DNA of 64,000 nt from Planctomycetota bacterium (GCA_029552545.1 JAKPDO010000013.1:62001-126000); one strand, 5' to 3'. Positions 35,456 through 44,327 are shown, numbered from the stretch's first letter. Notes: generated by a model from the letters alone, not told the origin. Numbers and translations: made by a program.

Positions 35456-35875
35456 CTATTCTCCCGTTTTCTTGTCCCGAATTTCCTCAAGGGTTGTGTT
35501 TTTTAAGGAGAGGACAATATCGTTATGAATCTTTCCGAGTTTCTCATGCAGAGGACAACGTTCTTTTAATGGGCATCGGAAATTTTCCAGAAAGCAGCGA
35601 TTGATGTGAATAGGCCCTTGAATCGATTCAATGACTTCCAAAAAACTTACTTCGGCAGGAGGGCGTGCAAGGAGGTATCCGCCTTTTGGTCCCATTATAG
35701 AAGTTGTTATTTTCTTGTCTTGGAGTTTCTGAAGAAGTTTGCACGTAATCGGATAGGGAATATGCAGTACTTTGGAAAGATGCCTTGCCGAAAGAACCCG
35801 CTGACCGTTTGGACCGTTCACCAACTCCGACAGGATGCGTAGGGCGTAATCGGTGTTTCTTTTAATTATATCCAT
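35456..35875 (-). CDS. Rrf2-family transcriptional regulator with three Cys (IscR/NsrR-like)
   Basis: 139 residues. The winged helix N-terminus is MDIIKRNTDYALRIL, then helix-turn-helix LSARHLSKVLHIPYPITCKL and wing GPKGGYLLARP. A C-terminal Cys trio (94, 101, 107; pattern C-x6-C-x5-C) would bind an iron-sulfur cluster that senses NO or redox state. Spacing fits IscR/NsrR-type proteins. It is the first gene of the cupin-hcp-ferredoxin group. A perfect GACT-N5-AGTC palindrome overlaps its own promoter, so autoregulation is likely. NsrR versus IscR assignment cannot be made from sequence alone. Confidence 0.88.
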   Translation of the reverse strand: MDIIKRNTDYALRILSELVNGPNGQRVLSARHLSKVLHIPYPITCKLLQKLQDKKITTSIMGPKGGYLLARPPAEVSFLEVIESIQGPIHINRCFLENFRCPLKERCPLHEKLGKIHNDIVLSLKNTTLEEIRDKKTGE

Positions 35876-35905
35876 TTTATGTCCGTTGTTTCCTTTTATA
35901 TATAA

Positions 35906-35918
35906 GACTATTATAGTC
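35906..35918. promoter_or_regulatory. Predicted Rrf2 operator over the -10 box
   Basis: GACTATTATAGTC fits the core of the IscR type 1 motif (GACTRWWWYAGTC) at every position and embeds the TATAAT box of the hcp operon. Repressor binding here would block RNA polymerase. Confidence 0.55.
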
Positions 35919-35938
35919 CTACTTAAAAAGAATGCAAA
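35910..35938 (-). promoter_or_regulatory. Promoter of the rrf2-cupin-hcp operon
   Basis: On the minus strand: TTTGCA (35938-35933), a 17-bp spacer and a perfect TATAAT (35915-35910). The predicted start site is about 28 bases upstream of the Rrf2 gene. Confidence 0.6.
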
Positions 35939-35978
35939 TGTTTTTTGGAAAAAATGTAAAAAAAAAGATTTTGAAACA

Positions 35979-36007
35979 TTTACTTATAGGGAGCCGTCTT
36001 ATATAAT
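35979..36007 (+). promoter_or_regulatory. Sigma-70 promoter for zinc-ribbon gene
   Basis: TTTACT (35979-35984), a 17-bp spacer and a perfect TATAAT (36002-36007). The leader before the TTG at 36198 would be about 180 bases, long for a small gene. Confidence 0.5.
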
Positions 36008-36197
36008 GCCGGTTGCTCTTTGAAAGGATAATACAGGAGCAGTGGCAAAATCATATTTATTGTGTCTTTTTTATAATTTTTTAGAGTGTTGTTAATCCCT
36101 TTTCTTTCAGTGCATTTTTTTATGGAGAGTTTGAGGTTTTTTCTCAAACAATAATAAGAAGGAAGCTCATTGTATTATCCTGAAAGGAGATACAACC

Positions 36198-36434
36198 TTG
36201 ATTAACTTCTCGTGTACAAAATGCGGCCATGCTTACAGCGTACCGGATGAGTATGCCGGTAAGAAAGTGCGCTGTAAGCAATGCCAAGCTGTCAACACAA
36301 TTCCAGTGCTGGCAGCGTCTTCATCCGAAGGGGCAAAGAAAGATTGTGCAGACAGTATTGCGGCTTACAACAATCTCTTGAATGAACTTCTTCGGTACGA
36401 AAAACAGGCCCCGAAAGTTGAAATTGAATCCTAA
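36198..36434 (+). CDS. Small MJ0042-like zinc-ribbon protein
   Basis: 78 residues. The N-terminal zinc ribbon has FSCTKCGHAYSVPDEYAGKK, then VRCKQC, so two CxxC knuckles spaced as in planctomycete MJ0042-type domains. The C-terminus is short, helical and acidic/basic mixed. It starts at TTG, supported by a strong AAAGGAG nine bases upstream and no nearby ATG. Function is unknown; such modules usually sit at the N-terminus of larger planctomycete proteins, so a free-standing one is notable. A similar small protein lies at 63586. Confidence 0.75.
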   Translation: MINFSCTKCGHAYSVPDEYAGKKVRCKQCQAVNTIPVLAASSSEGAKKDCADSIAAYNNLLNELLRYEKQAPKVEIES

Positions 36435-36552
36435 ACTGCGTGAGTCCTGAAAAGGACAGAGGCGTTTAAGTTGTTTTTGTTTTTGTCTTTACACTTCCCT
36501 GTTTTTCCTGTCTTGCCTATCTTAATATGAGTTTTATATCGAGGTAAGATTT

Positions 36553-37275
36553 GTGAGGATACCCCGTTTTTTTTGTCCGGATTTGTTGTCTGCGAATGTA
36601 CAGCTGGACTCTTCCGAATCGCATCACTTGGCACATGTTCTCCGGCTTAAGACGGGCGAAACTGTGGAACTTTTCGACGGCAGGGGGCGTCTGGCTTTTG
36701 CCCGAGTTTCTTCTATTCACAAAGACAAAGTTTCACTCGTAGTAAATGAAATTCGTTCTTTTCCTCCGCCGGCATGGAAAATAGTTCTGGCGGTCAGTAT
36801 GCCCAAAACCAATCGTTTTGATTTTCTTGTCGAAAAATGTACAGAATTGGGAGTCGATCATATCATAGCAGTGGCCTACGAGCGAACAGTTAAAATAGGC
36901 AAGGAGTCAGCGATGGCCCGTTATGAGAAGATTGCCGTATCGGCTGCCAAGCAGTCAGGCCGACTTTTTTTGCCTTATTTTAGTGGTCCGTGGCCGTTTT
37001 ATCAGGCGACAGAATACATCCGGAAAGAATATTCTCGAGCCGTTTGGGTTTATGGGGAACCCTTTTCTGGTTCAGGGAATTTTGAGAGAGCAAAGGAGCG
37101 CATCGGGGGTAAAGATGTGGTCTGTCTGATAGGACCGGAGGGCGGTTTTACGGATGAAGAAAAAAATGTCTTGCAGTCGATAGGGGCATCCAGCATTCAA
37201 ATCAATCCCAACGTTCTCAGAATTGAGACGGCGGCCATCGCCTTTGGGGCGATTCTGTCTTTTCTTCGAGGGTAG
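36553..37275 (+). CDS. rsmE: 16S rRNA (uracil-1498-N3)-methyltransferase
   Basis: 240 residues of the SPOUT family; methylates U1498 in 16S rRNA using SAM. The N-terminal PUA-like domain has SESHHLAHVLRLKTGETVELFDGRG. The trefoil-knot SAM site has LIGPEGGFTDEEKN and the C-terminal LRIETAAIAFGAIL, as in RsmE. Translation starts at GTG 36553 with GAGG upstream. It is followed by a hemerythrin-type gene 111 bp later. The assignment is firm. Confidence 0.93.
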   Translation: MRIPRFFCPDLLSANVQLDSSESHHLAHVLRLKTGETVELFDGRGRLAFARVSSIHKDKVSLVVNEIRSFPPPAWKIVLAVSMPKTNRFDFLVEKCTELGVDHIIAVAYERTVKIGKESAMARYEKIAVSAAKQSGRLFLPYFSGPWPFYQATEYIRKEYSRAVWVYGEPFSGSGNFERAKERIGGKDVVCLIGPEGGFTDEEKNVLQSIGASSIQINPNVLRIETAAIAFGAILSFLRG

Positions 37276-37386
37276 TCCCTTTTCTTTTCTATCTATCGTT
37301 GGATTCGTCAGCCCTTTTTTAGAACCTCTCTGTTCTGTTTCTTCGTATATACCAGAGGGGTGCCTATGAAATGAAAGAGACCCATT

Positions 37387-38151
37387 ATGAAGGCCTCAAA
37401 AAAAGATATCTCGTCCAAACTGGCGGGTTTGCTGATCCAAATCCATGAAGGCAAGAATCGTCCCTTGATTCGGCGTCAGGCTTCACAGCTGCTCAGCCGC
37501 ATTCGGCCTAATGATATTGCCAAAGCCGAACATCGTCTTCTGAAAAGCGGTTTTTCTGCTGAACAGGTTCAGCAGCTTTGTGCAGCGTTTGTTCTGATGG
37601 GCGTAATGGAAACGGGCAAAGCGGATCTCGTGCGGCGTTTGCCGGACAGCCATATTCTGCGCAAAGTGGCGGCTGAACATGATCTATTTCGCTGTTTTTT
37701 GGCGGATTTGGAAGAGGTTGCTGCAGAGATTGACCGACAGTCCTCGCTTTCCGCCGCCAGTCCGGAGTTGATGCGGCTTTCGCACATTCTTGAGCATCTT
37801 CAGGGGATGGCTGAGCACATCGCCAGAGAAGATGATGTGATTTTCCCCATGCTCAAAAAGCAGGGATGGGAAACTCTCTGCCGTTCTATCGAAAAAGAGC
37901 ATCTGTATCTTCAGATCGCGATTGAAGACCTGCTCAAACTGCGAATGGCTTTTCAGAATATGTCGTTTGGGGTTTTCAAGAATCAGCTGACTTCATTGGT
38001 GCGCTATATCGGCCCGGCCATGCGGGAGCATTTGTTCCGGGAGGAGTATGTTCTGTTTGCCCTTGCTCTGACGGCGGCACAGGAATCTTCCCTGTGGGAA
38101 ACTATGAAAACGGTCTGCCGTGAGATTGACTACTGCGGGTTCCATGTGTAA
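37387..38151 (+). CDS. DUF438/hemerythrin HHE-domain protein
   Basis: 254 residues. The N-terminal region (LAGLLIQIHEGKNRPLIRRQ) resembles DUF438, and the HHE four-helix bundle follows. Candidate iron ligands are His/Glu in AAEHDLFRCFLADL, HILEHLQGMAEHIAREDDVIFP, EKEHLYLQ and MREHLFREEYVLF. Similar bacterial proteins bind di-iron and respond to O2 or NO, or repair iron-sulfur clusters as YtfE does. It is located near the hcp group but on the opposite strand, so a linked stress role is only a suggestion. Confidence 0.8.
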   Translation: MKASKKDISSKLAGLLIQIHEGKNRPLIRRQASQLLSRIRPNDIAKAEHRLLKSGFSAEQVQQLCAAFVLMGVMETGKADLVRRLPDSHILRKVAAEHDLFRCFLADLEEVAAEIDRQSSLSAASPELMRLSHILEHLQGMAEHIAREDDVIFPMLKKQGWETLCRSIEKEHLYLQIAIEDLLKLRMAFQNMSFGVFKNQLTSLVRYIGPAMREHLFREEYVLFALALTAAQESSLWETMKTVCREIDYCGFHV

Positions 38152-38174
38152 ACCGGCTTGAGCCAGTTGATTTC

Positions 38175-39959
38175 TCACGTCTGGTATTTGCCCAGAACAT
38201 AAACGGCCTGAGCGGCCAGCAGATTCGGCCAAACTCGAAGCGGTGCCGCTACGTTTCGCCGAAGCGGAATCCGTTTTTCAACCTGAATGCCCAGTTCGGC
38301 ACAGAAACGGTCAAAGTCTTTCATTGAAAGAAAGTGAATGTTGGGGGAATTGTACCAGCGGTAGGGAAGCTGCCGTGTCTGCGGGGCTTGTCCCTTGAAG
38401 AAGAGCTGGAAACGGCATCGCCAGTGAGCAAAGTTCGGGAAACTGACAATGACTTTTTTGGCGATGCGCAGAAGCCGTCGGAGAACCTTTTCCGGATCCC
38501 GCAGGGTTTGAATGGTCTGGGATAAAATCGCATAGTCAAAACTGTCCGCCGGGTACTCTTCCAGTCCCTTCTCAATATCCCGATGAATGACGGAGAGCCC
38601 CCGCTGGATGCAGTGAATCACCAAATCCTGATCGATTTCTACTCCCTGACCGATTACCTTTTTATCCTCTATGAGCCGAACCAGCAGTTCCCCGTCACCG
38701 CAGCCGAGGTCCAGCACGCGGCTGCCGGGTTCAATCAGGGAGTCAATTAGTTCATAATCGATGCGGACTCGCTTGGCATGCTCCGGGGAATGTTTTTTTT
38801 CTGCTGAAGGGGGTAGGACGCTTGGGAGTAAAGACTGTCCTGTTCGAATCTGCTGGAGGGTAGAATACAAGAATCCGGAAATTAAAGCTCCCAGTTCCTG
38901 CACTTCAAGCAGAAAAGCATCATGACCGTAGGGGGAATGAATATTGCAGTAGGTCACATCCTTTTTTTCGGCCCCGAGGGCATGGACGATTTCCTCCGAC
39001 TGTTCCGGGGGGAACAGCCAGTCGCTGCTGAAGCTGACGATGCAGTATCGGCAGGATGTATTTCGAAATGCCTGCTGAAGCGTGCCGTATTCGCGGACCA
39101 GGTCGAAATAGTCCATCGCTTTGGTAATGTACAGATAACTATTGGCGTCAAACCGCTCTGTAAATGCCTGTCCCTGATAATCCAGATAGGTTTCAACGGC
39201 AAATTCCGAATGAAAATCATAACTGTATTCGTCTTTTTTCTGGAGTTGACGGCCGAACTTCGCCCGCATTGATTGTTCGGACAAATAAGTGATGTGCCCA
39301 ATCATTCGGGCAATTGCCAACCCTTGATCCGGAGAGCGTTCCTCTGTGTATTGTCCCTCACAGAAATTGGGGTCGGCCAAAATCGCATTTCGTCCGACGG
39401 CATCAAATGCAATGGCCTGGGCGTTCAGACGGGTCGTGCTGGCAATGCAGACGGCGGAACGAACCTTTTCCGGATACGCCGCGGCCCACTGAAGAACCTG
39501 CATCCCGCCCATCGAGCCCCCGATGACGGCCAGAATCTGTTCAATACCCAATGCATCCAGGAGCAGTTTTTGTACAAGCACCATATCCCGGATGGTGATA
39601 ATCGGGAATTGCAGCCCATACGGTTTCCCCGTGGCGGGATTGATGGAGGAAGGACCTGTCGTTCCTTTACAGCCGCCCAAGACATTGGAGCAGATGACGA
39701 AATAACGGTTTGTATCGATCGGTTTTCCGGGGCCGACCATACAGTCCCACCAGCCGGGCTTGCGGTCGTCAGGACTGTGGTAGCCGGCGACGTGAGCATC
39801 GCCGCTGAGGGCATGACAAATCAAGATGACGTTGTCTTTGTTTTCGGACAAAGTTCCATAGATTTCGTAGGCCACGTCGATGGGGCCCAGGGTTTTCCCA
39901 CACTGCAGGGTCAGGGGCGCATCGGCCTGGACCACGCGGATGTACTGGGTTTTTACCAT
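38175..39959 (-). CDS. metX: MetX-MetW fusion: homoserine O-acetyltransferase plus methionine-biosynthesis MetW
   Basis: 594 residues in two parts. Residues 1-370 are an alpha/beta-hydrolase MetX with nucleophile Ser149 in GGSMGGMQ, Asp313 in SDWLFP and His346 in YGHDAFLLE. It makes O-acetyl- (or succinyl-) homoserine for methionine synthesis. Residues about 398-594 are a MetW methyltransferase-fold domain with [12 protein letters not shown] and [13 protein letters not shown] sequence. In many Proteobacteria metX and metW are adjacent, and MetW activates MetX; here they are one polypeptide. The start at 39959 is preferred because the promoter's predicted start site is near 39992; an in-frame ATG at 39989 would be almost leaderless. 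No SAM riboswitch was seen. Confidence 0.88.
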   Translation of the reverse strand: MVKTQYIRVVQADAPLTLQCGKTLGPIDVAYEIYGTLSENKDNVILICHALSGDAHVAGYHSPDDRKPGWWDCMVGPGKPIDTNRYFVICSNVLGGCKGTTGPSSINPATGKPYGLQFPIITIRDMVLVQKLLLDALGIEQILAVIGGSMGGMQVLQWAAAYPEKVRSAVCIASTTRLNAQAIAFDAVGRNAILADPNFCEGQYTEERSPDQGLAIARMIGHITYLSEQSMRAKFGRQLQKKDEYSYDFHSEFAVETYLDYQGQAFTERFDANSYLYITKAMDYFDLVREYGTLQQAFRNTSCRYCIVSFSSDWLFPPEQSEEIVHALGAEKKDVTYCNIHSPYGHDAFLLEVQELGALISGFLYSTLQQIRTGQSLLPSVLPPSAEKKHSPEHAKRVRIDYELIDSLIEPGSRVLDLGCGDGELLVRLIEDKKVIGQGVEIDQDLVIHCIQRGLSVIHRDIEKGLEEYPADSFDYAILSQTIQTLRDPEKVLRRLLRIAKKVIVSFPNFAHWRCRFQLFFKGQAPQTRQLPYRWYNSPNIHFLSMKDFDRFCAELGIQVEKRIPLRRNVAAPLRVWPNLLAAQAVYVLGKYQT

Positions 39960-39998
39960 TCCAACGGAGTTTTTTAAGTCTTTTTCCATAGCGGACTT

Positions 39999-40026
39999 AT
40001 TATAACCTGCGGTTTTTGTTTGGCAA
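39999..40026 (-). promoter_or_regulatory. Sigma-70 promoter for metXW
   Basis: On the minus strand: TTGCCA (40026-40021), a 16-bp spacer and TATAAT (40004-39999). Confidence 0.55.
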
Positions 40027-40082
40027 GGAGTTGCGGCCGAAAACCAGCCGACGTTCATCGAGATTGAAAAAGGGAATTTTAC

Positions 40083-40111
40083 TTGAAAAAAGATAGGGCT
40101 TCCGGTAGAGT
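40083..40111 (+). promoter_or_regulatory. Sigma-70 promoter for tRNA-Arg(ACG)
   Basis: TTGAAA (40083-40088), a 17-bp spacer and TAGAGT (40106-40111), about 50 bp before the tRNA. It may also transcribe pta. Confidence 0.5.
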
Positions 40112-40159
40112 ACCATCAAAAGAAAACGCCGGGTGGAAGGGGGCCTGAAAAAAATTGAT

Positions 40160-40233
<74 letters not shown>

Positions 40234-40281
40234 GTTCGTTTTTACGATAAAAACCCTTCTTTTCTTGAAAGAATCCTGATT

Positions 40282-41274
40282 ATGAGCTTTCTGGAAAAAA
40301 TTCTTTATCAGGCGTCACAGCGTCAGAAAACTATTGTTTTGGCGGAAGGTTCGGACAAGCGGGTTTTAGAGGCGGCAAAGATTCTTACTGACAAAAGAAT
40401 AGCCCGCATTATCGTTTTGGGGGAGACTGACCAGGTGTACAGGGATTTGAAGGCCCTGGGGGCTAAAACGGATGAAATTCGTGTCATCGATCCCAAAACA
40501 TCGGAACACCGTCAGCGCTATGCCCAATGTCTTTATGAAATTCGCAAGTCCAAAGGGCTGACTCTGGAGGATGCGGAAAGACTGGTCGAGGATAATATCT
40601 ACTTTGGAACACTGATGGTCAAAAATGGAGACGCAGACGGTCTGGTCGGTGGGGCGATTCATGCCTCTGCCGATATGATACGGCCTGCTTTGCAGATTAT
40701 TCGTCCGGCAGAAGGATTTAAGACCATCTCGAGCGTTTTCTTTATGTGCCGCGGGGAGGAAATCTATCTGTTTGCGGATTGCGGTTTGGTCGAGTACCCG
40801 ACGACGGCGCAATTGTCTGATATTGCGGTTTCAACGGCGATTACAGCGATGCAGTTCGGGATTGAGCCGAAAATTGCGATGCTGTCTTATTCAACAAAGG
40901 GTTCCGCCAAGTCTGAAGGGGCGATGAAGGTGGCAATGGCAGCCGAGAGAACGCGGGAAAAGGTCGGACATCTTTTCGGATACGGCGGGAAAGTTGTTGT
41001 TGATGGGGAACTTCAGTTTGATGCAGCGTTTGTTCCGGAGGTCGCCGCGTTGAAATGTCCGGACAGTCCGCTGAAGGGCCGGGCGAATGTGTTTATTTTT
41101 CCCAATCTGGAGGCGGGCAACATCTGCTACAAGGCCGTTCAGCGTTTGGGCAATTTTGAGGCTTACGGCCCGATTCTGCAGGGGCTGGCGCGTCCGGTCA
41201 ATGACCTGTCCCGCGGCTGTGTGCCGGAGGATATTGTCGGCACAGCGGCCATTACAGCCCTTCAGGCCCAGTAA
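40282..41274 (+). CDS. pta: Phosphate acetyltransferase
   Basis: 330 residues. Interconverts acetyl-CoA and acetyl phosphate, the first step of acetate formation in fermenters. The PTA fold is visible with IVLAEGSDKRVLEAAKIL, GLVGGAIHASADMIRPAL, AMLSYSTKGSAKSEGAMKV and the C-terminal FPNLEAGNICYKAVQRLGN. It is the short single-domain form of Clostridia and Thermotoga rather than the long enterobacterial form. Acetate kinase is not in the window. It is encoded 48 bp after tRNA-Arg and 17 bp before the LigD-like gene. Confidence 0.94.
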   Translation: MSFLEKILYQASQRQKTIVLAEGSDKRVLEAAKILTDKRIARIIVLGETDQVYRDLKALGAKTDEIRVIDPKTSEHRQRYAQCLYEIRKSKGLTLEDAERLVEDNIYFGTLMVKNGDADGLVGGAIHASADMIRPALQIIRPAEGFKTISSVFFMCRGEEIYLFADCGLVEYPTTAQLSDIAVSTAITAMQFGIEPKIAMLSYSTKGSAKSEGAMKVAMAAERTREKVGHLFGYGGKVVVDGELQFDAAFVPEVAALKCPDSPLKGRANVFIFPNLEAGNICYKAVQRLGNFEAYGPILQGLARPVNDLSRGCVPEDIVGTAAITALQAQ

Positions 41275-41291
41275 AGGAGCAATGCTGCAGG

Positions 41292-41675
41292 ATGCTTTGT
41301 GAACCTTCCGGGCGGGAAAGACAATTTGTTATTCACAAGCATATCACGCCGGCGGGGATTCATTGGGATTGGATGCTCGAAGAGAGCGGGGTGCTGCAAA
41401 CGTGGAGGGTGAATTGTCCGCCGCAGGCGGTAGGGCAGGAGCCGCTCCGGGCGGACAAGATTGCCGACCATAACGCCCGTTTTCTTGTGTATGAAGGACC
41501 TGTGCAGCAAAATACGGCAAAGGTGCAGCGGGAAGACCGGGGACGGCTGACCGTTTTGAGAAGGACCGACTCCCAAATCCTTTTCCGCCTCGATGGAGAG
41601 GTTCTATCAGGCTGTTTTTCTTTCTGCCGGAAGGGGGATGAGTGGTTCCTTTGCCGAGTGCCCCCGACAGAATGA
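41292..41675 (+). CDS. Stand-alone LigD-type 3'-phosphoesterase domain protein
   Basis: 127 residues matching the phosphoesterase (PE) domain of bacterial DNA ligase D. The opening RQFVIHKHITPAGIHWDWML and GVLQTWRV follow the LigD-PE pattern. Predicted metal ligands His17, His24, Asp26 and His60 (ADHNARFLVYEG) all have counterparts. PE trims 3'-phosphate and ribonucleotide ends during non-homologous end joining. No ligase, polymerase or Ku gene is nearby. Standalone PE proteins are known in some bacteria and archaea. Size fits a single domain. Confidence 0.75.
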   Translation: MLCEPSGRERQFVIHKHITPAGIHWDWMLEESGVLQTWRVNCPPQAVGQEPLRADKIADHNARFLVYEGPVQQNTAKVQREDRGRLTVLRRTDSQILFRLDGEVLSGCFSFCRKGDEWFLCRVPPTE

Positions 41676-42587
41676 CTATCGCCGCAGTTCCGGCAGGTCC
41701 GGTTCGACGTGCACAATGACATTGACCGGCCGCGGAAGCCGGTTGTGAAGAGAAACCTCTAATTCGTGTGAAATAGCATGGGCTTCCGTGATGGTCAGCT
41801 GCGGGTCCACAAGAATATGCACATCCAAAAAGATTTCCCGCCCCACACGCCGGGTTCGGAGCTGATGCCACTGGGCGATCCGGGGCTGTTCGGTGAGGAT
41901 GGTCTTGATTTGCCCGAGGGTCTGCTGATCGGCGGCCTGCTCACTGAATTCGTTCAGGCAGTCGGTAAAGATGCGGACGGCGACAAAAATAATCATTAGG
42001 CCGACAACAATCGCCGCCAGATGGTCTCCGTACGGATAGTTCAGAAATCGGACGCAGGCGGCTCCGACGAGTACGGCAACGGAGCTGAAGGCATCACTGC
42101 GATGATGCCAGGCATTGGCATAGAGCGTAGTGCTGTGGCAGCGGATGGCTGTGCGGCGGGTAATCTGATAAAGCCATTCTTTGGAGACAATGGACAAAGC
42201 TGCAATCCAGAGAACGGCCAAAGGCATAAAGGGGGCAGGATGTTCCGAAACCGACAGTTGGGCGATTTCGACGGCGGCTTTGTAAATCATTCCTCCGCCG
42301 ACAAGCCCCAGAACCAGGGCAATTACGGCGGTGCTGAACGTTTCCAGCCGGCCGTGGCCGAATGGGTGAGTCGAATCCGGCTCTTTTGTGCCCCAATGAA
42401 TTCCTACCAAAACAGCCAGGTCGGTCAGCAGGTCGGAAAGAGAATGAACGGCATCCGCCACCAAACCGATGGAGCCGGCCCAAAATCCGACAACGGCCTT
42501 AAGGATAGACAGGAACAGGTTAAGCCACAGCCCTATAAGTGTGATGCGGCGAATCTGCGGATTATCAGCGGACAGGTTCGAATTCAT
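41676..42587 (-). CDS. Cation diffusion facilitator (CDF) family transporter
   Basis: 303 residues with six transmembrane helices, exporting Zn2+, Fe2+ or Mn2+ in exchange for protons. The metal site in helix II is LVADAVHSLSDLLTD (Asp-x3-His-x3-Asp-like) and helix V has YANAWHHRSDAFSSVAVL (HxxxD). The cytoplasmic C-terminal domain has DVHILVDPQLTITEAH and VNVIVHVEP. The start at 42587 overlaps the stop of the upstream mutase gene by four bases (ATGA), indicating translational coupling. Metal specificity (ZitB/FieF-like) is not resolved. Confidence 0.92.
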   Translation of the reverse strand: MNSNLSADNPQIRRITLIGLWLNLFLSILKAVVGFWAGSIGLVADAVHSLSDLLTDLAVLVGIHWGTKEPDSTHPFGHGRLETFSTAVIALVLGLVGGGMIYKAAVEIAQLSVSEHPAPFMPLAVLWIAALSIVSKEWLYQITRRTAIRCHSTTLYANAWHHRSDAFSSVAVLVGAACVRFLNYPYGDHLAAIVVGLMIIFVAVRIFTDCLNEFSEQAADQQTLGQIKTILTEQPRIAQWHQLRTRRVGREIFLDVHILVDPQLTITEAHAISHELEVSLHNRLPRPVNVIVHVEPDLPELRR

Positions 42588-43966
42588 CGTTTTAAAACCT
42601 TTTGACAAATGGATTCAATTTTTCGGCCCAGGTCGGCGGATGCTTCGGCGGTGCGCGTTTCAAAGATGATACGGACGATGGGCTCGGTGTTGCTGGTGCG
42701 GATGTGGAGCCAGCCGTCCGGCAGGTCGAGCCGACAGCCGTCTCGGGTGTCTGTTTTGGCCTGAGGGAAGGCGGAGCAGGCGGCCCGGATGAGGGCCTGC
42801 GCCTGTTCGGCGTCGGCGGTGTATTTGAGTTTGACCATTTCGTAACGGCCGATTTCCTCGGTTAATTGCCGGACGGACTTTCCGGTTTGGGCCATCAGCT
42901 GGAGGGTTAAGGCCATCGCAACTAAACTGTCGCGAATGGGGCCAACCCGCAGGTCGATGACGCCGCCGTTGCCTTCGCCGCCGATGATGCACTGGTGCTC
43001 CAGCATGGTATTGGCTACATGGGCCTCGCCGACGGGGGTGCGGAGGACAGTCCCGCTGAAGCGGGCGGCAATATCGTCTATCATTCTGGATGTGGACAGA
43101 TTGGCGGCGGCTTTTCCGCCCGGTTGTTCGGAGAAACGCAGCAGGGCGGCAAAAGCGAGGGTGTATTCTTCTCCGATGTACGCTCCCTGCTCATCCACAA
43201 TGGCCAGCCGGTCGGCGTCCGGGTCCTGAGCGAAACCCAGGTCGGCGCCGGACTGCCGAACCTTTTCGCAGAGGGACTGGAGATTTTCCTGAACCGGTTC
43301 TGGTTTGTGGGCAAATCGTCCGGAGGGTTCGAGATTGACCCCGATAATTCGGCAGCCGAGTTCTTCGAGAAGTTTTTGGGCTTCCGGGCCGCCGGCTCCG
43401 TTGATGCTGTCCAGAACGACGGTGTATTTGCGCCGTCGAATCTGGTCGGGGTTGACGATGGAGAGGACCTTGTCCACGTGGACCTGAACGGTCTGGGTAT
43501 TGGAGGAAATGGTGCCGCAGCGGACGGCATCGACATAACGGATTTGCTTTTCGATAAATCGCCGGCGTATCTGTTCGGCCAGCGGTTTCGGCGGGGCGAT
43601 GCCGTTGTCCAGCAGAAGCTTGATGCCGTTGTATTCGATGGGGTTGTGGCTGGCGGTGATGACAACCCCGCCCTGACAGCCGAGATGGCGAACCATCAGG
43701 CCGGCCGCAGGGGTCGAACAGATTCCCAAGTCGATGACGTCCACGCCGGTACTGCATAGACCGGACGCTACGGCGGCGGCAAACATCGCCCCGCTGATGC
43801 GGGAATCCCTTCCTAAGGCCGCAACGGGTTTGCCGGCGGCGCGGCCCCACTGCTCATTCAGGAATGTCCCGAAGGCTGCGCCGTATAATGCGGCCGTTTC
43901 CGGAAAGAAATTCTCTCCAACCAGCCCCCGCAGTCCGCTGATGCTGATAATCAATTCCTGTTTCAT
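42584..43966 (-). CDS. Phosphohexomutase, archaeal-type phosphoglucosamine/phosphomannomutase
   Basis: 460 residues of the alpha-D-phosphohexomutase family, likely making glucosamine-1-phosphate for cell-envelope sugars or mannose-1-phosphate. The catalytic Ser is in VVITASHNPIEYNG. The metal loop is DPDADRLA, the sugar-binding loop is GGEGNGGVI and the phosphate loop is RTSNTEPIVRI. The GEGNGG loop, in place of GE-x-SGH, points to the archaeal-like GlmM/PMM group rather than canonical bacterial GlmM. The start at 43966 (MKQELIISISG) fits the family. A CDF transporter is coupled downstream. Confidence 0.85.
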   Translation of the reverse strand: MKQELIISISGLRGLVGENFFPETAALYGAAFGTFLNEQWGRAAGKPVAALGRDSRISGAMFAAAVASGLCSTGVDVIDLGICSTPAAGLMVRHLGCQGGVVITASHNPIEYNGIKLLLDNGIAPPKPLAEQIRRRFIEKQIRYVDAVRCGTISSNTQTVQVHVDKVLSIVNPDQIRRRKYTVVLDSINGAGGPEAQKLLEELGCRIIGVNLEPSGRFAHKPEPVQENLQSLCEKVRQSGADLGFAQDPDADRLAIVDEQGAYIGEEYTLAFAALLRFSEQPGGKAAANLSTSRMIDDIAARFSGTVLRTPVGEAHVANTMLEHQCIIGGEGNGGVIDLRVGPIRDSLVAMALTLQLMAQTGKSVRQLTEEIGRYEMVKLKYTADAEQAQALIRAACSAFPQAKTDTRDGCRLDLPDGWLHIRTSNTEPIVRIIFETRTAEASADLGRKIESICQKVLKR

Positions 43967-44140
43967 AATCTTTATTCTCAGAAGATGACAGATTCCGTTT
44001 TGAAAGTTTAAAATCCATATTTTATTCAATTTTCGGCCGCTTGGAAACAGGTTTGTTGTAAAAAAGGCAAATGGATGATTTTTCTCGTTTTTGGACCGGC
44101 GTGGGGGATTGTGGGTTTTGGAGTAAAAAAAGGAGTTTTT

Positions 44141-44170
44141 TAACCACGGATTTACACGGATGGACACGGA
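44141..44170 (+). repeat. Three tandem 10-base units ending CACGGA
   Basis: Units TAACCACGGA, TTTACACGGA and TGGACACGGA, in exact 10-base phase. Similar 'cacggatt' strings are scattered in several environmental bacterial genomes, as far as I recall; the role is unknown. Confidence 0.6.
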
Positions 44171-44241
44171 TTAAGAAATGAAGAAATAAGAATGAAGAAA
44201 AAGCGGCCAGATTCCAGGAGCCAGACTCCAGCAGCCAGCAG
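44171..44241 (+). repeat. Purine-rich GAA/GAAT low-complexity run followed by CCAG repeats
   Basis: AAGAAATGAAGAAATAAG-type sequence, then CCAGATTCCAGGAGCCAGACTCCAGCAG-like direct repeats of about 13 bases. It resembles the stretch at 45863-45940 on the other side of the HExxH gene. Confidence 0.5.
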
Positions 44242-44327
44242 GCGGAAGAAATCCAAAGCACAAAGTTCTAAACTCTAAAAATCTCGAAATTTGAAAAAAA
44301 CAGGCAGATGGCAGAAAGAAGGGGTTG

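Larger units (their letters stand above)
35876..36197. other. 322-bp divergent regulatory region
   Basis: It holds the minus-strand hcp-operon promoter and operator and a plus-strand promoter for the zinc-ribbon gene. The remainder is T/A-rich with no gene seen. Confidence 0.6.

Noticed and set aside
39960..40159. SAM or other riboswitch before metXW
   Set aside because: The predicted leader is only about 33 bases, too short for a riboswitch.
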